In this document: piece by piece, positions 1 to 9,406 of the stretch
Numbering within the stretch: the first letter of the stretch is position 1
Layout: every line of letters begins with the position of its first letter
DNA from: an uncultured Parabacteroides sp.
GTDB taxonomy: Bacteria > Bacteroidota > Bacteroidia > Bacteroidales > Tannerellaceae
Direction of reading: 5' to 3'
DNA: 64,000 nt
NCBI GenBank assembly: GCA_900552465.1
Contig: URZO01000015.1
Coordinates: 1-64,000, forward strand
Notes under the pieces: generated by a model
Seen by the model: only the letters and a program-made list of their open reading frames with translations
What the model was told of the DNA's origin: nothing
Database searches by the model: none
Translations under genes and position numbers: made by a program

Positions 1-118
1 ATCAATGAAAATTCACACACCCCCTGCCCCCTCTCGAGAGGGGAAGGAGTTACCAACAGTCGATATAAATACACCGATAAATCATCATTTACAAATATTC
101 ATTTCCATGTTCCAAACC
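1..118. other. Intergenic edge with a 16-bp palindrome
   Basis: No gene is visible here. It contains the perfect palindrome CCCCTCTCGAGAGGGG at about 28-43, inside a C-rich stretch just beyond the 3' end of the glycosidase gene. It may be a REP-like repeat or part of a transcript end. There is no clear T-run, so I do not call a terminator. Confidence 0.4.
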
Positions 119-2134
119 TTATTCCGCCACCGGGAAAGCCGAGATGCGCAAGCGGGCAGCGCCCATCGGGACCAGCGTTATTTCGTCCAGGCGGTCGGCT
201 TTGGGGGCGTTTTCGTAGGGAAGGACGCCGCACAAGCCGTATTCGTCAATCTTCCATTCCGGCACTAAGCGACCCTGGGCCTTGAACTCCATCGGGACGG
301 AGGCGAGGGTGAACGGGTTATTGTCTGCCGGCCAGTTTTTACGCTGTAGCGTGATCGGCGACTGGACGCGCAGGGCGTAGTTCCACGGGGTTGCCGGAAG
401 GATCTCGAACGTCGGCCAGGCAGAAGCATCGGCGCCTTCCTGCCATTTGGAATCCCAGACGGCGGTCTCCGTGCTCGGGACCTGACGGTAGTTTTCGCCG
501 ATCTTCAGGGAAAGCGTAAGCGGGCCGTAATTGACGCTGACACTGTTTTTGTTCCCCTGCCACTGGCGGACGGAATAGTCCATCGGGAGGTTCAGCACCA
601 CTTCGTCGCCATTGTTCCACTCCCGTTCGATACGGGCGTATGTTCCGGCCTCCAACGTTGCCTGCTGCAGCTTGCCGTTGACCAGGATCGATGCGTTTTT
701 ACACCAGGAAGGGATGCGGAGATAGAAGGGGAAAGAGACAGCCTTGGGCGTCCCGACCGTGAAACGGGTCATTTCCTCGAAAGGATAGTTGGTCTGTTCG
801 TGCAAGGTGATCTCCGTCCCGTCGCCCACCTTCACATTTGCTTTACAGGCGTTATAGAGAACGGCTGCCACTCCGTTGTCCGGCGTAGCCAACACTAAAT
901 GTTCCATATAATAAGGCCAGCCGAAACCATGGTTGTGCTGGCAACAACGGCTGCTGAACGGGTTCATCGCCAGGAACGGGCCGGAATTGTCCAAGCCCGG
1001 GTGGTGGTTGCGCGAATCGCTGATCGCCATATTCGGGCAGGTCAGATAGCGAAGCGCCCGGTAATCGGGCATCAAGGCGGCAGGATAGCTGTTGAAGGCC
1101 ACATCCTCGCAGTTTTCAGCCCAGTAAGGATCGCCGCTGATCAGAAGCATGATCTCGTCGGATGCCATCTGCTCGACGAAGCCGCAAGTCTCCGTTCCCT
1201 GACGGGGGTCGAAGAAACCGATACGGGCGTTCTCGTCCGCACCGAACATACCGCCGGGAACCTGTCCGAAGGCACGGCGCACGAGGCTCTGTGCATTATA
1301 GCTGGCAGCCAGCATGGCCGAGTCTTTTGTAAACAGGAAATAAGTGGCCGGCTCGCGGAAACATTGGGCGACATTCACGTTATGCCAGTTCGGGAGCTGG
1401 GTGGATTTTGACCAGTTGGCCGTATTCCGGTGTATCTTTTCGGCCAGCGGAAGCAAGGATTCGTCGCCCGTGCGGTTATACAGCCAGACCACGCTCCAGA
1501 GGTTATCGCCTCCGCGGCTATTCTCCCAGTAACTGGAGAGGAAGGCCTCGTCCGGAACGGTTTGCAGGTAATGGCAATAGTTCGTCATGAAATCGATCAC
1601 CCGGTTATCGCCGGTGTATTCATAATAGGATTGCATGATCCAGAGGACGATCATGTTCGGCCAGAAATCCTGTTTACCGTCGTTCAGGTGGACAGGGCCG
1701 AAGTTACCGTCAGCCCGTTGGCTTCCTAAGATAGCGTCTATCCAGAACTTCGTTTCTTTCAGCAGCGCCTCGTCTTTCAGCGCGTAAGCCATATTTCCGT
1801 AACCGCGCAGCCAGTAGGGAACTTCTTCCCAGCCCCATTCGCCTCCGTTCTTCAACCAGGCGTTGTTGCCTTTTTGCAACCAGGCGCTGATCTCTCCCAG
1901 ATGTCCGCAAAGGCCGTTCTTCTGTAATTCGATCTGCTGCCGGATCCACCCTTCGGGTTCGATGCTTCCGGCAGGCAGTTTGATGAATTGCTGCGGCTGC
2001 AAGGGCGACCGGTTACTGGCATAATAATCATTACGGGATGTTGTGGACAGACGTTCCACAGTCTGTATCTCCTGCGTCTGCTTTCCTGCGCACGACGCCA
2101 ATAGAATTGAGAATAGTAAAATTGTCTTTTTCAT
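119..2134 (-). CDS. GH127-like (DUF1680) beta-L-arabinofuranosidase-type glycosidase, lipoprotein
   Basis: This 671-residue protein starts with a lipoprotein signal (LLASC), so it is probably anchored in the cell envelope. The body is an alpha/alpha-toroid DUF1680/GH127-type enzyme. The zinc-cysteine active site of the family is visible: TETC gives Glu315 and Cys317, and RCCQHN gives Cys397 and Cys398. The spacing closely matches Glu338/Cys340/Cys417/Cys418 of the characterised Bifidobacterium enzyme. The Glu in GADENA (about 301) is the candidate acid/base. Family members release beta-L-arabinofuranose or related sugars, but the exact substrate cannot be read from sequence. It is the last gene of the SusC/SusD locus and lies behind a strong terminator hairpin, so it may be expressed at a lower level than susCD. 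Confidence 0.85.
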   Translation of the reverse strand: MKKTILLFSILLASCAGKQTQEIQTVERLSTTSRNDYYASNRSPLQPQQFIKLPAGSIEPEGWIRQQIELQKNGLCGHLGEISAWLQKGNNAWLKNGGEWGWEEVPYWLRGYGNMAYALKDEALLKETKFWIDAILGSQRADGNFGPVHLNDGKQDFWPNMIVLWIMQSYYEYTGDNRVIDFMTNYCHYLQTVPDEAFLSSYWENSRGGDNLWSVVWLYNRTGDESLLPLAEKIHRNTANWSKSTQLPNWHNVNVAQCFREPATYFLFTKDSAMLAASYNAQSLVRRAFGQVPGGMFGADENARIGFFDPRQGTETCGFVEQMASDEIMLLISGDPYWAENCEDVAFNSYPAALMPDYRALRYLTCPNMAISDSRNHHPGLDNSGPFLAMNPFSSRCCQHNHGFGWPYYMEHLVLATPDNGVAAVLYNACKANVKVGDGTEITLHEQTNYPFEEMTRFTVGTPKAVSFPFYLRIPSWCKNASILVNGKLQQATLEAGTYARIEREWNNGDEVVLNLPMDYSVRQWQGNKNSVSVNYGPLTLSLKIGENYRQVPSTETAVWDSKWQEGADASAWPTFEILPATPWNYALRVQSPITLQRKNWPADNNPFTLASVPMEFKAQGRLVPEWKIDEYGLCGVLPYENAPKADRLDEITLVPMGAARLRISAFPVAE

Positions 2135-2219
2135 GTCTAATCAGAATTATGAGGCAAAGAAAAACAATCCGCCGGAAAGACATGATAAGAAATCAATCAA
2201 AAACATTCACGAATCATGC

Positions 2220-2253
2220 AAAAAGAGTGGGGGGTGCTTTTCGACACCCCCAC
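2220..2253 (-). terminator. Intrinsic terminator between susD and the glycosidase
   Basis: On the minus strand, just after the susD stop, a GC-rich hairpin (TGGGGGTG paired with CACCCCCCA) is followed by a short T-run. It lies between two genes of the same strand and may attenuate transcription into the glycosidase gene. Confidence 0.75.
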
Positions 2254-2262
2254 AAACAAATC

Positions 2263-3750
2263 TTAATATCCTTCGTTCTGCCACATCTTCGATTCATCCC
2301 CGTAACGGGTGATCTCTTCCTGTGGGATCGCATAGATATAACGCCATTCGCCTTCTACTTCATACATGCCGTTTCCTTCGTCTGTCGACTGGAAAAACTT
2401 ATTCATGACAGACACACCGTCATTCCAACGGATCAGGTCGTTCCAGCGCAAGCCCTCGTATGCAAATTCGATGCGACGTTCATGCTTGATTGCCGTCAGG
2501 AACGCATCCTTGCCGGCGGTCTGTGCGGATGTCAGGTCGGCAAGCCCGGCACGTGAACGGACTCTGTTGATGATAGCGACAGCCTCGTTCGTAGGACCGC
2601 TTATCTGATTGACCGCCTCGGCATACATCATCAGTACATCCGTGTAGCGGATGATCGGCAGGTTTACATCCCAGTCGTCGCTGCTTTTGGGCGTATAGCT
2701 GGTATGGTTGAATTTGATAAAGAAATAGCGTTCGTCCACGACACCTTTGATCGTCAGGTTATTTGCCATAGAGACACCCATTCTGAGATCGCCTTCTTCG
2801 TAATCAGCCACAATATCGGACGATGCATTCAACGCGGCACTGGAACCTCTCACAAAATTCCACGGACTGGAAGTATCTTCCTGCAAACTGGCTTCGGAGA
2901 AGCTCTGTCCTTCACCTAACTGCCCGCCGATGTACTGAACCTCCCAGATACGGTCGTTCTGCGGCTGGTTCTCATTATCGGAATGGAAACATTTCACATA
3001 TTCGTCAGCCATATCATAGATGCCTGAATCGATCACGGTCTTCAGCGCGGTCTGTGCTGCCTGGTAATTGCCCTGGAACATGTACAGACGGCCTTCCAGA
3101 GCCTTGGCGGCATATTTGGATACCCGTCCGATGTTTTCCGTATCCCAGGAAACGGGCAACAGGTCATACGCTTTCTGGTAATCCGAAAGGGCCTGGGAGA
3201 AAGTTTCTTCCTGAGTGGAGCGGCCGATTGCCCGGGTTTCAGCCACGGTATATTCCGCATCGACAATCAAAGGCACGCCGCCGAACAAGACGCCTAACGA
3301 ATGGTAGGCCCAGCCGCGAAGCGCGTAGGCTTCCCCTTTGATATACCCTTTCAAATCCCGGTTGCTGAACTCGACATCATCGATACGGACCAGAATAGAG
3401 TTGGCACGGGTGATCATGACATACAGGGATGCATAAGTCTTACGGGTTGCCTGTACCAACGCATTGTCGGTAAAAACGGCATACCCGTCACTGTACGTAT
3501 TGAAATCATCACAGTCCGTATCGTCCGAACGCGTATTGTTCATACGTAACAATCCGTATTCACCGTCATACAAATCCTGTTGTGCTGCATAAACGGCAGT
3601 GATCGCATATTCAAAGTCAGTCTGCGAAGTGTAGAATGTTTCCGTATTGTAAGTCGATTCCGGACTTTCATCCAGAAACTCACTGCAACTGCACATAAAA
3701 CCGGAAGCCATTGCCAGTATTAACCCAAATGTTTTAATATGTATTTTCAT
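2263..3750 (-). CDS. SusD/RagB-family glycan-binding lipoprotein
   Basis: A 495-residue protein with a lipoprotein signal (GFMCSC) followed by SEFLDESPES, the usual start of a mature SusD protein. The N-terminal SusD-like part, TPR-like helices (KAYDLLPVSWD, AKALEGRLYMFQGNYQAAQ) and C-terminal RagB/SusD segment (YAEAVNQ, INRVRSRAGL, ERRIEFAYEGLRWNDLIRW) are all present. SusD proteins sit on the cell surface as the lid over the SusC channel and capture oligosaccharides. It lies 15 nt downstream of susC and is surely co-transcribed with it. The substrate is unknown. Confidence 0.95.
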   Translation of the reverse strand: MKIHIKTFGLILAMASGFMCSCSEFLDESPESTYNTETFYTSQTDFEYAITAVYAAQQDLYDGEYGLLRMNNTRSDDTDCDDFNTYSDGYAVFTDNALVQATRKTYASLYVMITRANSILVRIDDVEFSNRDLKGYIKGEAYALRGWAYHSLGVLFGGVPLIVDAEYTVAETRAIGRSTQEETFSQALSDYQKAYDLLPVSWDTENIGRVSKYAAKALEGRLYMFQGNYQAAQTALKTVIDSGIYDMADEYVKCFHSDNENQPQNDRIWEVQYIGGQLGEGQSFSEASLQEDTSSPWNFVRGSSAALNASSDIVADYEEGDLRMGVSMANNLTIKGVVDERYFFIKFNHTSYTPKSSDDWDVNLPIIRYTDVLMMYAEAVNQISGPTNEAVAIINRVRSRAGLADLTSAQTAGKDAFLTAIKHERRIEFAYEGLRWNDLIRWNDGVSVMNKFFQSTDEGNGMYEVEGEWRYIYAIPQEEITRYGDESKMWQNEGY

Positions 3751-3765
3751 AAGATAGCTCTTTAT

Positions 3766-6700
3766 TTAGAAATTAACTGTTAAACCTATTGTGAATTTAC
3801 GACTCAACGGATATGTACTGTAGTCGACACCCATCATGGTGTTACCGTCGCCGTAGCTGCTTGTTTCAGGCGTATAGCCCGGATAGTCCGAGAATGTATA
3901 GACATTATCTACCGAACCGTAGACCTTCAGCCCCTGAAGTTTGGTCTTCTGAAGCACGGATTTCGGGAATGTATAGCCGAGCGTGATATTCTTGATACGT
4001 ACATAAGTCGCATCATAGATACGCCAATCGGTGGCGCCTTCATTCCAGGGCCGACCGACCGGGGTCCGGCCATCCCAGGAGACATCTATATTATGTTCCT
4101 TTATATAGGACTGCAAACCGGGGTCCGTAAGTGCTTCCATCATATCGGCTGGCTTGTAGCAGTTCAACCAGCGGCTCATCAAAGTACGGTTGAAGTTACC
4201 GCCGTCGTCGTTATGGCGTGCACCCAGGTTCAGAATGTCGCCTCCGAACTGGCCCTGGATCAGGATACTCAGATCAAAATTCTTATATGAGAAGCGGTTC
4301 GTCAAACCCCAGGTAAGGTCAGGCAGGTTGTTGCCGTAAGGAACCATATCGGCAGTGGTGATTCTGCCGTCTTTATCGGTATCGACCAACTGGCATGTTC
4401 CTTCCATCTGACCGCTCAGGATAGGGACAAGCGCCTTACCATTGGCGTCAAAGTCGCTTGCTTCCAATATACCGTCCGTCCGGTACACATAAAACTGGGA
4501 GACGGGTCCGCCCACACGGGTGATGAACTGCTGCCCGTTTTGGGAAACGGTAAACGATTCGATGCCGCCCATATCCAACACTTTGTTCCTGTTGCGGGAA
4601 AGGTTCAGGCTCGTGCTCCAGGAAAAACGGCCATTGTCGATGTTGTGTGAAGTGATGTCCAATTCCCATCCCTGGTTACGGATCTTACCGATATTGGTCA
4701 TCTGTGATTCATAACCGGTTGCGTAAGGCACAGGCACATCGAACAACAGGTTGCTGGTCGTATTCACATAATAGTCGAAATTAAACTGCAAACGATTGCG
4801 GAACGCAGAGAAATCGAGACCGAAGTCCCAGGAACGGGTCTGCTCCCACTTCAGGTCGGCATTGGCGATATTGCTGCCCGCCGCACCGGATTGCAACGCA
4901 TTGCCAAAGGCTGCGTTATACGATCCGAGTTGAGAGATATAAGCGTAATCGCCGATACGGTCATTACCGGAAGTACCCATAGACACACGTGCTTTCAAGA
5001 GGTTGATCCAGGTAGCGCGTTCCATAAAGCTCTCTTCGTTAATCTTCCATCCGGCGGAAACGGAGGGGAAAGTACCCCATTTGGAGTTCATACCGAAACG
5101 GGAAGAACCGTCACGGCGGATACTGGCAGAAATCAAATAACGGTCTTTCAGGTCGTAGCTGACACGGCCGAAGAAAGAGGCATTTGTATAATTGGTATGC
5201 TCTGTGCTGGCTTTAGTGGCGATCGTTGCGACATTCAGAGTCCCGATTGTTTCATAAGGCCAACCGTCGGCAGCCATGTTACCGATATAGTAACGTTGCT
5301 TTTCGGCGCTCTGTCCGAGAAGGACGTTCAGGTGGTGATCGCTTCCGAACATTTTGTCGTAAGTCAAGGTATTCTGGATTACCCAGTCGTTGTAACGTTC
5401 CGAATAGCTGCTTCCTGAAGAGCTGTACTTGCTCATGTTGACGGACGCCGGCTGAAAGTACTCGTAAGTCGAACCGTCATAGTTGTTACTGTACTGGATT
5501 TTGTAGGTTAAACCCGGAATGATCGCCCATTCTCCCCAAACAGAAGTCTGGACACGTGTGGTGTTCATATCGTCAGTCGTATTCTCCAACTGTGCGACCG
5601 GGTCGATCCAGTTTGCGCCATATTCGTTTTCAGAAACCGAACCTGCCGTATTTTCCTCCGTACGGATCGTCTGTCCCGGCTTAACTAACGGAGACATCAT
5701 CAAGGCGTGGTGTACGCCGGAATCTTTCCCCTTGCGATCTCCTAAGTTGACGCCTGCCATCTTCTGGGTGGAAGTCGCTACGGAGATATTAGCCCCTACC
5801 TTTATATTCTTGGTGACATTCAGGCTACCGTTCAAACGGATATTATAACGGGAATAATCCGTATTGATAATGATACCCTTCTGATTCTGATAACCGACCG
5901 ACATATAAATACTTCCCATATCATTCTGGCCGGAAGCGGAAGCTACGTAACTCTGGATAGGAGCCGTACGTAAGACTTTCTGCTGCCAGTCGGTAAAGTC
6001 CGTATATGTCTTCCACCACTCCGGCACCTGATTCGCTATGTTTCGATCCGACTGGGGGTCACTCAGGCTACCGCCGTTCTCAAAAATATGACAGTAGTTA
6101 CGCATCATCCAGTTGTAGGCGACATATTCCGGACCGGTCATCGTATCCAGGCTTTTCTCGGCCACCTGCAATCCGTAATAAGCATCAAAAGTGACCGACG
6201 GCTTGCCTGTACCTGTCTTTGTCTCTATCAGGACAACGCCATTGGCACCACGGGAACCGTAGATAGCGGTAGCGGAGGCATCTTTCAAAACCTGGATAGT
6301 AGCGATATCGGAAGGATTGAGGCCGTTCATATTGTCACGCGGCACACCGTCGATGACATACAGCGGACTGCTGTCGCCGTTCACGGTATTGACACCACGG
6401 ATACGGATGGTCATGTCCTCACCCGGAATACCGCCATTGGTCGCCTGTGCCTGTACACCCGCCAACTGGCCCTGAAAAGCCTCACCAACCGTAGTCAGCG
6501 GACGATCCTTAACGGCTTCGTCCGTGATTTTTGAGACCGAACTGGTCAGGTTGGACTTCTTGACGCTACCATAACCGATAACGACAACTTCATCTATCAT
6601 TTCGGTATCCTCTTTCAATACGACCTTGAATGTCGTGTTGTTCTTCACGGCCACTTCCTGCGAGCTGTAACCGATATAGGAAACAACCAGTACCGCGTCT

Positions 6701-7233
6701 TCCGGAACTGTCAGGACAAACCGGCCGTCTATATCCGTAATGACACCGTTGGTCGTACCTTTCTGCACGACATTTGCGCCGATGACCGGTTCCCCCAGGT
6801 TGTCCAGAACGGTTCCAGTCACCGTCTTGCCCTGTTGCTGCTGCGATGAAGCGACGGGAAGACTCTGGGTTTCACCCGTTTTCTTGGCGGGTATCAAAAC
6901 AATCTGATTATTCGATATTTCGAAAGTCATGCCCGTCGACGCAAGAATATTGGATAAAATATCCTTCAACTCCGTATTTTCCGCATCGATGCTCACCCGG
7001 TGCGACAAGTTGACCTTATTCTCATCATAGAAGAAAGAATAGCCGCTTGCCTTTTCAATCTGCGATAGTGCTTCACTCAACAATGCATTTTCCAAATGGA
7101 GAGTGATAGACTGGAACTGCGCCTTCGCCATACCCATCTCCGGAAAACTTGCCAACAACAAAAAAATACTTATGTATAGTGGCATCTTCTTATAATAAGA
7201 CCACCTGAAACCAAAGAAGTTTTGTTTCTTCAT
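3766..7233 (-). CDS. SusC/RagA TonB-linked transporter with N-terminal STN signalling domain
   Basis: 1155 residues. After a signal peptide comes a secretin/TonB N-terminal (STN) domain at about 35-110 (LSEALSQIEKASGYSFFY through IVLIP). A carboxypeptidase-regulatory-like domain (VTGTVLDNLGEPVIGANV) and a SusC plug (RIRGVNTVNGDSSPLYVIDG, DASATAIYGSRGANGV) precede the beta-barrel, which ends in aromatic VNF. The STN domain is the part that contacts a FecR anti-sigma factor through the periplasm. This fits the FecR and ECF sigma genes directly upstream and makes the protein both importer and sensor. Confidence 0.96.
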   Translation of the reverse strand: MKKQNFFGFRWSYYKKMPLYISIFLLLASFPEMGMAKAQFQSITLHLENALLSEALSQIEKASGYSFFYDENKVNLSHRVSIDAENTELKDILSNILASTGMTFEISNNQIVLIPAKKTGETQSLPVASSQQQQGKTVTGTVLDNLGEPVIGANVVQKGTTNGVITDIDGRFVLTVPEDAVLVVSYIGYSSQEVAVKNNTTFKVVLKEDTEMIDEVVVIGYGSVKKSNLTSSVSKITDEAVKDRPLTTVGEAFQGQLAGVQAQATNGGIPGEDMTIRIRGVNTVNGDSSPLYVIDGVPRDNMNGLNPSDIATIQVLKDASATAIYGSRGANGVVLIETKTGTGKPSVTFDAYYGLQVAEKSLDTMTGPEYVAYNWMMRNYCHIFENGGSLSDPQSDRNIANQVPEWWKTYTDFTDWQQKVLRTAPIQSYVASASGQNDMGSIYMSVGYQNQKGIIINTDYSRYNIRLNGSLNVTKNIKVGANISVATSTQKMAGVNLGDRKGKDSGVHHALMMSPLVKPGQTIRTEENTAGSVSENEYGANWIDPVAQLENTTDDMNTTRVQTSVWGEWAIIPGLTYKIQYSNNYDGSTYEYFQPASVNMSKYSSSGSSYSERYNDWVIQNTLTYDKMFGSDHHLNVLLGQSAEKQRYYIGNMAADGWPYETIGTLNVATIATKASTEHTNYTNASFFGRVSYDLKDRYLISASIRRDGSSRFGMNSKWGTFPSVSAGWKINEESFMERATWINLLKARVSMGTSGNDRIGDYAYISQLGSYNAAFGNALQSGAAGSNIANADLKWEQTRSWDFGLDFSAFRNRLQFNFDYYVNTTSNLLFDVPVPYATGYESQMTNIGKIRNQGWELDITSHNIDNGRFSWSTSLNLSRNRNKVLDMGGIESFTVSQNGQQFITRVGGPVSQFYVYRTDGILEASDFDANGKALVPILSGQMEGTCQLVDTDKDGRITTADMVPYGNNLPDLTWGLTNRFSYKNFDLSILIQGQFGGDILNLGARHNDDGGNFNRTLMSRWLNCYKPADMMEALTDPGLQSYIKEHNIDVSWDGRTPVGRPWNEGATDWRIYDATYVRIKNITLGYTFPKSVLQKTKLQGLKVYGSVDNVYTFSDYPGYTPETSSYGDGNTMMGVDYSTYPLSRKFTIGLTVNF

Positions 7234-7325
7234 AACTTGTTTTAAAAGATTTATAATTTATTGATTAATAACTTTGTGCTTTGTGTTTAATAGAAATGTT
7301 TTTCATGAATGTTGCTTCATAGGCA

Positions 7326-8345
7326 TTACTCTTTTAATTGTTTATATTTATTCGTTATTATCACGACATTGTTTTCATCAAAACTGTACTGTATCGGATT
7401 CACCCTCGCCATCAGCCGGAGCACCTCTTCCAGAGGTTCATGCTTGATCGAGAACGTGTATGCCTGGTCCGTTGGTACCGACGGGTCCAGGATAATCTTC
7501 ACACCATACCATTTCGACAAATATTTAGTCAATTCACGAATTGATTGTTTTTCAAAACGAACAGATTCCTGCGCCCACATGGACGAAAAAGCGACATCCG
7601 ACTTTTCGGTCTTGATATTCGGTTCATTTTTCGGGCAAACGGCAATCTCTCCCGGTTCCAGCTTCTTGGATATGCCGGAATTCTCGACCAGAACCGAGCC
7701 GGACAACAGACTGACATTTACATTTTTATCTTTCTCATGCGCCTCCACATTGAAAACCGTGCCATACACTTTGACGGCCACCCCGCTACTTTTGACGGTA
7801 AAAAGATGATCCGGATCTTTCGCCACCTCAAAATAGGCCTCTCCTTTCAAATGGACGTTCCGCTTTTTAGTCCATAAAGAAGTCGAATATTCCAGAGTCG
7901 ATTCCGTATTCAGCCAGACATGCGTACCATCCGGCAAAATCACCTTCGATTTGCCCCCGAAAGAAGAATAAGTAAGCACGGATGTACTTGCTTTATACCA
8001 CTCTACGGTCATATAAGAGGTAGCAGAAAGCAGCAGGAACAATAATATGGAAGCGGCACCCGACAACCAGCGGAAAGAAGAGCGTGAAAATTTAACGACC
8101 TTCGGTTCTTTCTCTTTTTCTTTCATGCGGAGTTCCATCTTCTTCCACAACGTATCGGCATTCGAAGTATATCCCATGCCACTTTCCACAATGGATAGCC
8201 ATACGAGTTGCAGTTCACGAAACACAGCCTTGTTTTCCTCTTCGGAAAGCCAGACATCCAATTCCGCCTGCTCCTCTTCGGAAATCTCATACTTGAGTCT
8301 CTTTATAATAATATCCCACGGTATATTTTTATTCATCTTTGCCAT
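7326..8345 (-). CDS. FecR-family anti-sigma factor
   Basis: 339 residues: a cytoplasmic N-terminal region that binds sigma (EISEEEQAELDVWLSEEEN), one membrane helix at about 92-112 (ASILLFLLLSATSY), a periplasmic FecR domain (ILPDGTHVWLNTESTLEY, GEAYFEV, VYGTVFNVEA) and a C-terminal DUF4974-type domain. In this class the periplasmic part reads the STN domain of the cognate SusC and the cytoplasmic part frees or holds the ECF sigma factor. It lies 75 nt downstream of the sigma gene and 92 nt upstream of susC. Confidence 0.95.
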   Translation of the reverse strand: MAKMNKNIPWDIIIKRLKYEISEEEQAELDVWLSEEENKAVFRELQLVWLSIVESGMGYTSNADTLWKKMELRMKEKEKEPKVVKFSRSSFRWLSGAASILLFLLLSATSYMTVEWYKASTSVLTYSSFGGKSKVILPDGTHVWLNTESTLEYSTSLWTKKRNVHLKGEAYFEVAKDPDHLFTVKSSGVAVKVYGTVFNVEAHEKDKNVNVSLLSGSVLVENSGISKKLEPGEIAVCPKNEPNIKTEKSDVAFSSMWAQESVRFEKQSIRELTKYLSKWYGVKIILDPSVPTDQAYTFSIKHEPLEEVLRLMARVNPIQYSFDENNVVIITNKYKQLKE

Positions 8346-8420
8346 TTTTATATAGTGAGACTCAAAAAGAAAGAGTATCCCCTAAAGCAAATTGAATTTT
8401 TTATTGTAAAAATGCCACTT

Positions 8421-8972
8421 TTACCACAGGAAGGTATAGGAGTCACCAAGGTAAGCCTTGATTTTCTTAAGAGCAATAGTAATTTGTCCCTCTACGGTTT
8501 TTTCTGAAAGATGAAGCTGTTCGGCTATTTCTTTATTGGTAAAGTTTTCTTTCCGGCTCTTTTGGAATATCTCACGACATTTATCCGGCAGAAGAGAGAC
8601 CGCTTCCTCTATTAAACGATGAAGTTCCTCAGCCTCCAGCTCCGAATCAGAATCCTGAACAATATCCATACTCTCGATCTCTTCCAGATAAACCGGAACC
8701 TTTTTATCCCGTATATGCGTGAAGGCCTTATTGCGTGCAGCCTGGAACAAGTAAGACTTAAAGGAGAGCTTTATTTCAAAATACTGACGGTTTTCCCATA
8801 TATAAGTAAAGATATCAAGCACCAATTCCTGTGCTTTCTCCCGGTCGTGGATATAATAATTGGCAAAACGTTCCAACGAATCGACATATTGATAAAACAG
8901 ATGCCTGAAGGCAGCCTGATCTCCCTGCTTGATTAGTTTTAGCAATAATATGTCTTCATTTTCACCGCCCAT
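8421..8972 (-). CDS. ECF RNA polymerase sigma factor (sigma-70 family)
   Basis: 183 residues with region 2 (FRHLFYQYVDSLERFANYYI, QELVLDIFTYIWENR) and region 4 (CREIFQKSRKENFTNKEIAE, HLSEKTVEGQITIALKKIKA); no region 3, as expected for ECF factors. It is the first gene of the minus-strand locus and presumably activates the downstream susC promoter when the SusC-FecR pathway signals substrate. A good housekeeping promoter precedes it. Confidence 0.95.
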   Translation of the reverse strand: MGGENEDILLLKLIKQGDQAAFRHLFYQYVDSLERFANYYIHDREKAQELVLDIFTYIWENRQYFEIKLSFKSYLFQAARNKAFTHIRDKKVPVYLEEIESMDIVQDSDSELEAEELHRLIEEAVSLLPDKCREIFQKSRKENFTNKEIAEQLHLSEKTVEGQITIALKKIKAYLGDSYTFLW

Positions 8973-8999
8973 CTCCCCTCAAGTTTTTCTCGATGGTGT

Positions 9000-9031
9000 C
9001 AAAGATACATTTTAATCAAAGACATCCCAAA
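9000..9031 (-). promoter_or_regulatory. Promoter of the ECF sigma gene
   Basis: Reading the minus strand: TTTG, 20 nt, TATCTTTG, matching both elements of the Bacteroidales housekeeping promoter. The predicted transcript starts about 20 nt before the sigma start codon. Confidence 0.65.
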
Positions 9032-9090
9032 TCTTTACATTACAAAATTATCTTATTTAGACATTTTTTATCATCATCTGTGTTTTTCAT

Positions 9091-9126
9091 TAAAAAAGGT
9101 GTGCCAAAAACCTTTCGACACACCTT
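9091..9126 (-). terminator. Terminator of the apbE/oxidoreductase operon
   Basis: On the minus strand AAGGTGTG pairs with CACACCTT around a loop and is followed by TTTTTT. It lies just downstream of the small membrane protein gene and closes that three-gene operon. Confidence 0.75.
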
Positions 9127-9169
9127 AAAACTAATGTATTTTCCTAATATACGCCTACTTATTGGCGTT

Positions 9170-9406
9170 TTATTTTTTTAACAGCCGTATCCCATAATAC
9201 AGCAGGCGGAGCACTATCGACAATCCGTAAAAGCCGCAGGTTATAAGCAGCATCCACAAGGATTGCGTCCAAAGTTCAGACCAACTTGTACCGTATGCAA
9301 TGATCGAAATGATGTTCATCAGATAAGCGAGCACGATACAAACACAGAAAATCTTAATTTCCGTTTTTTGCCTCTTTACAGTTAATAAGATGTCTTTCAT
9401 AATCAT
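9170..9406 (-). CDS. Small two-helix membrane protein, function unknown
   Basis: 78 residues with two predicted membrane helices (IFCVCIVLAYLMNIISIIAY and LWMLLITCGFYGLSIVLRLL) and basic ends. The start overlaps the end of the oxidoreductase gene by 4 nt (ATGA), and a terminator follows, so it is a genuine translationally coupled gene. I do not recognise the family. I looked for a covalent-FMN motif that would make it an ApbE substrate and found none. Confidence 0.75.
   Translation of the reverse strand: MIMKDILLTVKRQKTEIKIFCVCIVLAYLMNIISIIAYGTSWSELWTQSLWMLLITCGFYGLSIVLRLLYYGIRLLKK

Noticed and set aside
899..1411. A 170-residue open frame on the plus strand within the glycosidase gene
   Set aside because: It is the antisense shadow of a well-conserved enzyme gene. 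Similar shadows occur within gcvP, susC and the etf genes.
9170..9406. The small membrane protein as a covalent-FMN substrate of the neighbouring ApbE
   Set aside because: No Asp-x-x-Ser/Thr-Gly-Ala-Ser/Thr type motif is present in it.
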